Shown in pieces: positions 6,178-8,253 of a DNA stretch of 8,253 nt. The stretch is from Bacteroidota bacterium (lineage in GTDB: Bacteria; Bacteroidota; Bacteroidia; Bacteroidales; GCA-2748055), in contig DAOWNM010000111.1 of the NCBI GenBank assembly GCA_030642565.1, forward strand, positions 1-8,253. The letters run 5' to 3'. The notes beneath the pieces were generated by a model. That model made no database searches and was not told where the DNA came from. It saw only the letters and a program-made list of their open reading frames with translations. Both the position numbers and the translations under genes were made by a program. How positions within the stretch are numbered: the first letter of the stretch is position 1; each line of letters begins with the position of its first letter.

Positions 6178-6757
6178 TCCAGCTCTATCACTTTTGATCG
6201 TCATGCTGGTTGGACCGGTCTCCTGCGACCGGTCGGCCACCATGGTGCTTATCACCACCGAATTGGGCGATATAACCCTGGAGGTCTATCCGGAGAGGGC
6301 TCCGGTAACAGCAGGCAATTTCCTGGCCCATGTTGAGAATGGGGACTATACAAACAGCGTCTTCTATAGAGTGGTTCGTATGGATAACCAGCCTCACAGC
6401 AAGGTTAAGATCGAAGTGATCCAGGGTGGACTCTTCCATGATGAAGTAGTAGACACTATTCCACCCATTATCCATGAGACCACGCATGAGACTGGGATTC
6501 TACATACCGATGGGGTCATCTCAATGGCTCGTAATGAACCCGGAAGCGCCTCCACTGAATTCTTTATCTGTATTGGCGACCAGCCAGCACTCGATTATGG
6601 TGGCGACAGGAATCCTGACCAGCAGGGTTTTGCCACTTTTGGAAAAGTCGTAAGTGGTATGGATCTTGCCAGGGCCATCCAGGCACTGCCTGATGAGGAC
6701 CAATACCTGAAGGAGCAAGTGCTGATCCGGGAGATTTCACTTATAACAAACCGGTAA
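6137..6757 (+). CDS. Cyclophilin-type peptidyl-prolyl cis-trans isomerase, probable lipoprotein
   Basis: The protein catalyses cis-trans isomerisation of prolyl bonds, probably outside the cytoplasm. Its 206 residues open with a hydrophobic segment (about 16-29) ending PVSC, with C30 as candidate lipidation site. The -3 proline is unusual for a lipobox, so lipidation is probable rather than certain. The cyclophilin domain runs from about 35 to 203: VFYRVV (R78, the catalytic arginine position), QGG at 96-98, GVISMAR at 126-132, GSASTEFFI at 136-144 (Glu where the classic family has Gln) and GFATFGKVVSGMD at 164-176. The tryptophan that confers cyclosporin sensitivity in eukaryotic forms is absent, as in many bacterial ones. 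The start (ATG 6137 or 6146) lies inside the upstream gene, a 41-bp overlap with ATG 6137, suggesting translational coupling. Starting at M36 (6242) would give a cytoplasmic domain but would discard an obvious signal sequence. Confidence 0.88.
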   Translation: MYLMNLCRNINWCNPALSLLIVMLVGPVSCDRSATMVLITTELGDITLEVYPERAPVTAGNFLAHVENGDYTNSVFYRVVRMDNQPHSKVKIEVIQGGLFHDEVVDTIPPIIHETTHETGILHTDGVISMARNEPGSASTEFFICIGDQPALDYGGDRNPDQQGFATFGKVVSGMDLARAIQALPDEDQYLKEQVLIREISLITNR

Positions 6758-6763
6758 ATTCTG

Positions 6764-6795
6764 TTTGAATATTCACCGATTTTATTGTATCATTG
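6764..6795 (+). promoter_or_regulatory. Predicted Bacteroidota-type promoter for the DUF5916 gene
   Basis: A perfect -33 TTTG (6764-6767) is followed, after 20 bp, by TATCATTG (6788-6795), which matches TAnnTTTG at all but one base. The predicted start is around 6802, leaving a leader of about 25 nt before ATG 6827. The gene therefore need not depend on read-through from the cyclophilin gene. Confidence 0.55.
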
Positions 6796-6826
6796 TAGCA
6801 CCACTTAAGCCATTAACATAGATTCG

Positions 6827-8253
6827 ATGAGAAGACTTTTGATGTTAATTGTGCTGAGTGGATTTTTTGTGCCCTCCTTTTCGAAACAGGATACAACCTA
6901 TTCCAAGAAAACCTATACCACTGCAGAGGTTAAGATACCTCTGGAAATTGATGGCTGGCTGAATGATGACGCGTGGAACACCGTTCCATGGGAGGGCGGT
7001 TTCCAGATGTATGAACCCTATGATGACAGGCACCCTACACAGGAGACCCAATTCAAAGTGATGTATGACAGGGATCACATCTACTTGGGTATCAGGGCTT
7101 TTGATACGGCATCCGATAGCATTGTAACCCGTCTCACACGAAGGGATGAGATTGATGGCGATATGGTTGCATTTCTTTTTGACAGTTACCATGATCTTCA
7201 GACCAGTTTTACTTTTGTAATCAGCGTAGCCGGATCCAAAGCGGATTTCTACATGTCCCATGACGGAGGTAGTGAAGATATGACCTGGGATGCCATCTGG
7301 TGGGCAAAAACCCAGGTAGACGACCAGGGATGGACAGCCGAGATTAAGATTCCTTTTACCCAGCTCAGGTTCGACAAGAATAGCGGAGGTGTGTGGGGAT
7401 TCCAGGTTGCCAGAGAGATCTACCGCTACAATGAGACCACTTTCTGGCAGCCTATGTCAAAAGAGGCCCCGGGATTTGTGCATCTTTTTGGAGAATTAAA
7501 CGGGCTCCAGGATATCGATCCTAAAAAGCAGGCAGAGATCACACCTTACCTGGTAGCTGGCCGCGAGTGGTTCGAGAAGGAACCGGAAAACCCGTACAGG
7601 GCCGATGGGTACAAGCGCCATCTAAACGGAGGAGTAGATGCCAAGATCGGGATCACCAACAACTTTACCCTGGACCTCACTGTAAATCCCGACTTCGGAC
7701 AGGTGGAGGCCGACCCTTCCCAGGTGAACCTGACAGCGTTTGAGACTTTCTTCGAAGAACAGCGTCCTTTCTTTATCGAAGGGAAGAATATTTTTGATTA
7801 CAACCTGGGGATGCACGGCCCCAACAACCTGTTCTACTCCCGCCGCATAGGCAGAAGGCCCCAACATTACCCGGATATGGCAGATGGAGAATATACCGAC
7901 ATTCCCCAGGCGACCAATATCCTGGGAGCAGCCAAGATCACCGGGAAGACGAAAAACGGGCTCTCTGTGGGAATCATGGAGAGCGTCACTGCAGAAGAGA
8001 CAGCCGTCATTAAAAATGGCCAGGAACGTTCCGTAACTGTAGAACCACTCAGCAATTATTTCGCTGGTACAGTATCCAAAGAGTTCAACAAAGGAAACAC
8101 AATCCTGGGAGTGATGATCACCTCTACCAAAAGGTTTACCGAAGAGGAACACCTTGATTACCTCCACACATCAGCACTTTCAGCCGGAGTCAATTTTCAG
8201 CAGTATTTTGCAGATCGCAGCTACAATATTTCATTTTCTGCTTATGGAAGCCA
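6827..8253 (+). CDS. Secreted CBM9-like/DUF5916 protein, 3' end outside window
   Basis: The frame is open from ATG 6827 to the window edge: 475 full codons with no stop. It starts MRRLLMLIVLSGFFVPSFS, a classical signal peptide with likely cleavage after S19, so the product is exported. Residues about 35-225 form a carbohydrate-binding-module-9-like beta domain (IDGWLNDDAW at 41-50, DHIYLGIRAFD, WTAEIKIPFTQLRF). From about 245 the DUF5916 region begins, with its hallmark NPDFGQVEADPSQVNLTAFE starting at 287 and EEQRPFFIEGKNIF at 310-323. Full-length relatives are typically 700-900 residues and are thought to end in outer-membrane beta-strand-rich segments, so roughly the second half is missing. 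Function is not established for this family; sugar binding or handling is suggested only by the CBM9 resemblance. It has its own promoter. Reverse-strand open frames under it (6845-7261, 7622-8167) are shadows. Confidence 0.87.
   Translation, partial: MRRLLMLIVLSGFFVPSFSKQDTTYSKKTYTTAEVKIPLEIDGWLNDDAWNTVPWEGGFQMYEPYDDRHPTQETQFKVMYDRDHIYLGIRAFDTASDSIVTRLTRRDEIDGDMVAFLFDSYHDLQTSFTFVISVAGSKADFYMSHDGGSEDMTWDAIWWAKTQVDDQGWTAEIKIPFTQLRFDKNSGGVWGFQVAREIYRYNETTFWQPMSKEAPGFVHLFGELNGLQDIDPKKQAEITPYLVAGREWFEKEPENPYRADGYKRHLNGGVDAKIGITNNFTLDLTVNPDFGQVEADPSQVNLTAFETFFEEQRPFFIEGKNIFDYNLGMHGPNNLFYSRRIGRRPQHYPDMADGEYTDIPQATNILGAAKITGKTKNGLSVGIMESVTAEETAVIKNGQERSVTVEPLSNYFAGTVSKEFNKGNTILGVMITSTKRFTEEEHLDYLHTSALSAGVNFQQYFADRSYNISFSAYGS

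Noticed and set aside
6845..7261. 138-codon open frame on the minus strand
   Set aside because: It is antisense to the CBM9-like domain of the DUF5916 gene and shows no motifs or promoter of its own.
7622..8167. 181-codon open frame on the minus strand
   Set aside because: It lies wholly under the plus-strand DUF5916 frame, which has a signal peptide and recognisable motifs; the reverse translation is unlike any family I know.
1..8253. Mobile elements, CRISPR arrays, tRNA/rRNA genes, defence systems
   Set aside because: No regular repeat-spacer pattern, terminal inverted repeats, transposase or integrase motifs, or tRNA-like cloverleaf were seen on either strand.

Overview
The window looks like a stretch of a Bacteroidota chromosome, probably a free-living or anaerobic Bacteroidales/Marinilabiliales-type organism. 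Three things suggest this: promoters of the TTTG / TAnnTTTG type with few Shine-Dalgarno sites, an unusually long RodA of the Bacteroidota kind, and a DUF5916 protein with a CBM9-like N-terminal domain, a family common in that phylum. No tRNA, rRNA, insertion sequence, integrase, phage gene or CRISPR array was found, and coding is dense on both strands.

Layout, left to right. (1) 1-2560: the end of the cell-elongation cluster. This is the C-terminal part of penicillin-binding protein 2 (transpeptidase), overlapping by 29 bp a complete rodA (glycan polymerase). (2) 2607-4037: a promoter, a short leader hairpin and a monocistronic radical SAM protein of the lysine-2,3-aminomutase (KamA) family whose active site differs from true lysine aminomutase. 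(3) 4034-4651, minus strand: an AcpH-type acyl-carrier-protein phosphodiesterase, converging on the kamA-like gene so tightly that the two stop codons share a TTAA. (4) 4652-4836: an AT-rich divergent control region with several dyads and direct repeats. (5) 4837-6757: a homologue of archaeal cyclic 2,3-diphosphoglycerate synthetase (a P-loop protein with an NKxD motif), overlapping a lipoprotein-type cyclophilin peptidyl-prolyl isomerase. (6) 6764-8253: a promoter and the first 475 codons of a secreted CBM9-like/DUF5916 protein that runs off the right edge.

PBP2 and RodA work together as the elongasome's synthase pair. The other genes look like separate small transcription units with no obvious common pathway. 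The points most worth following up are the cDPG-synthetase-like protein in a bacterium, the altered substrate pocket of the KamA-like enzyme, and the structured divergent promoter region. Nothing here is clearly a wholly new system, and all functions are inferred by reading motifs rather than by database comparison.
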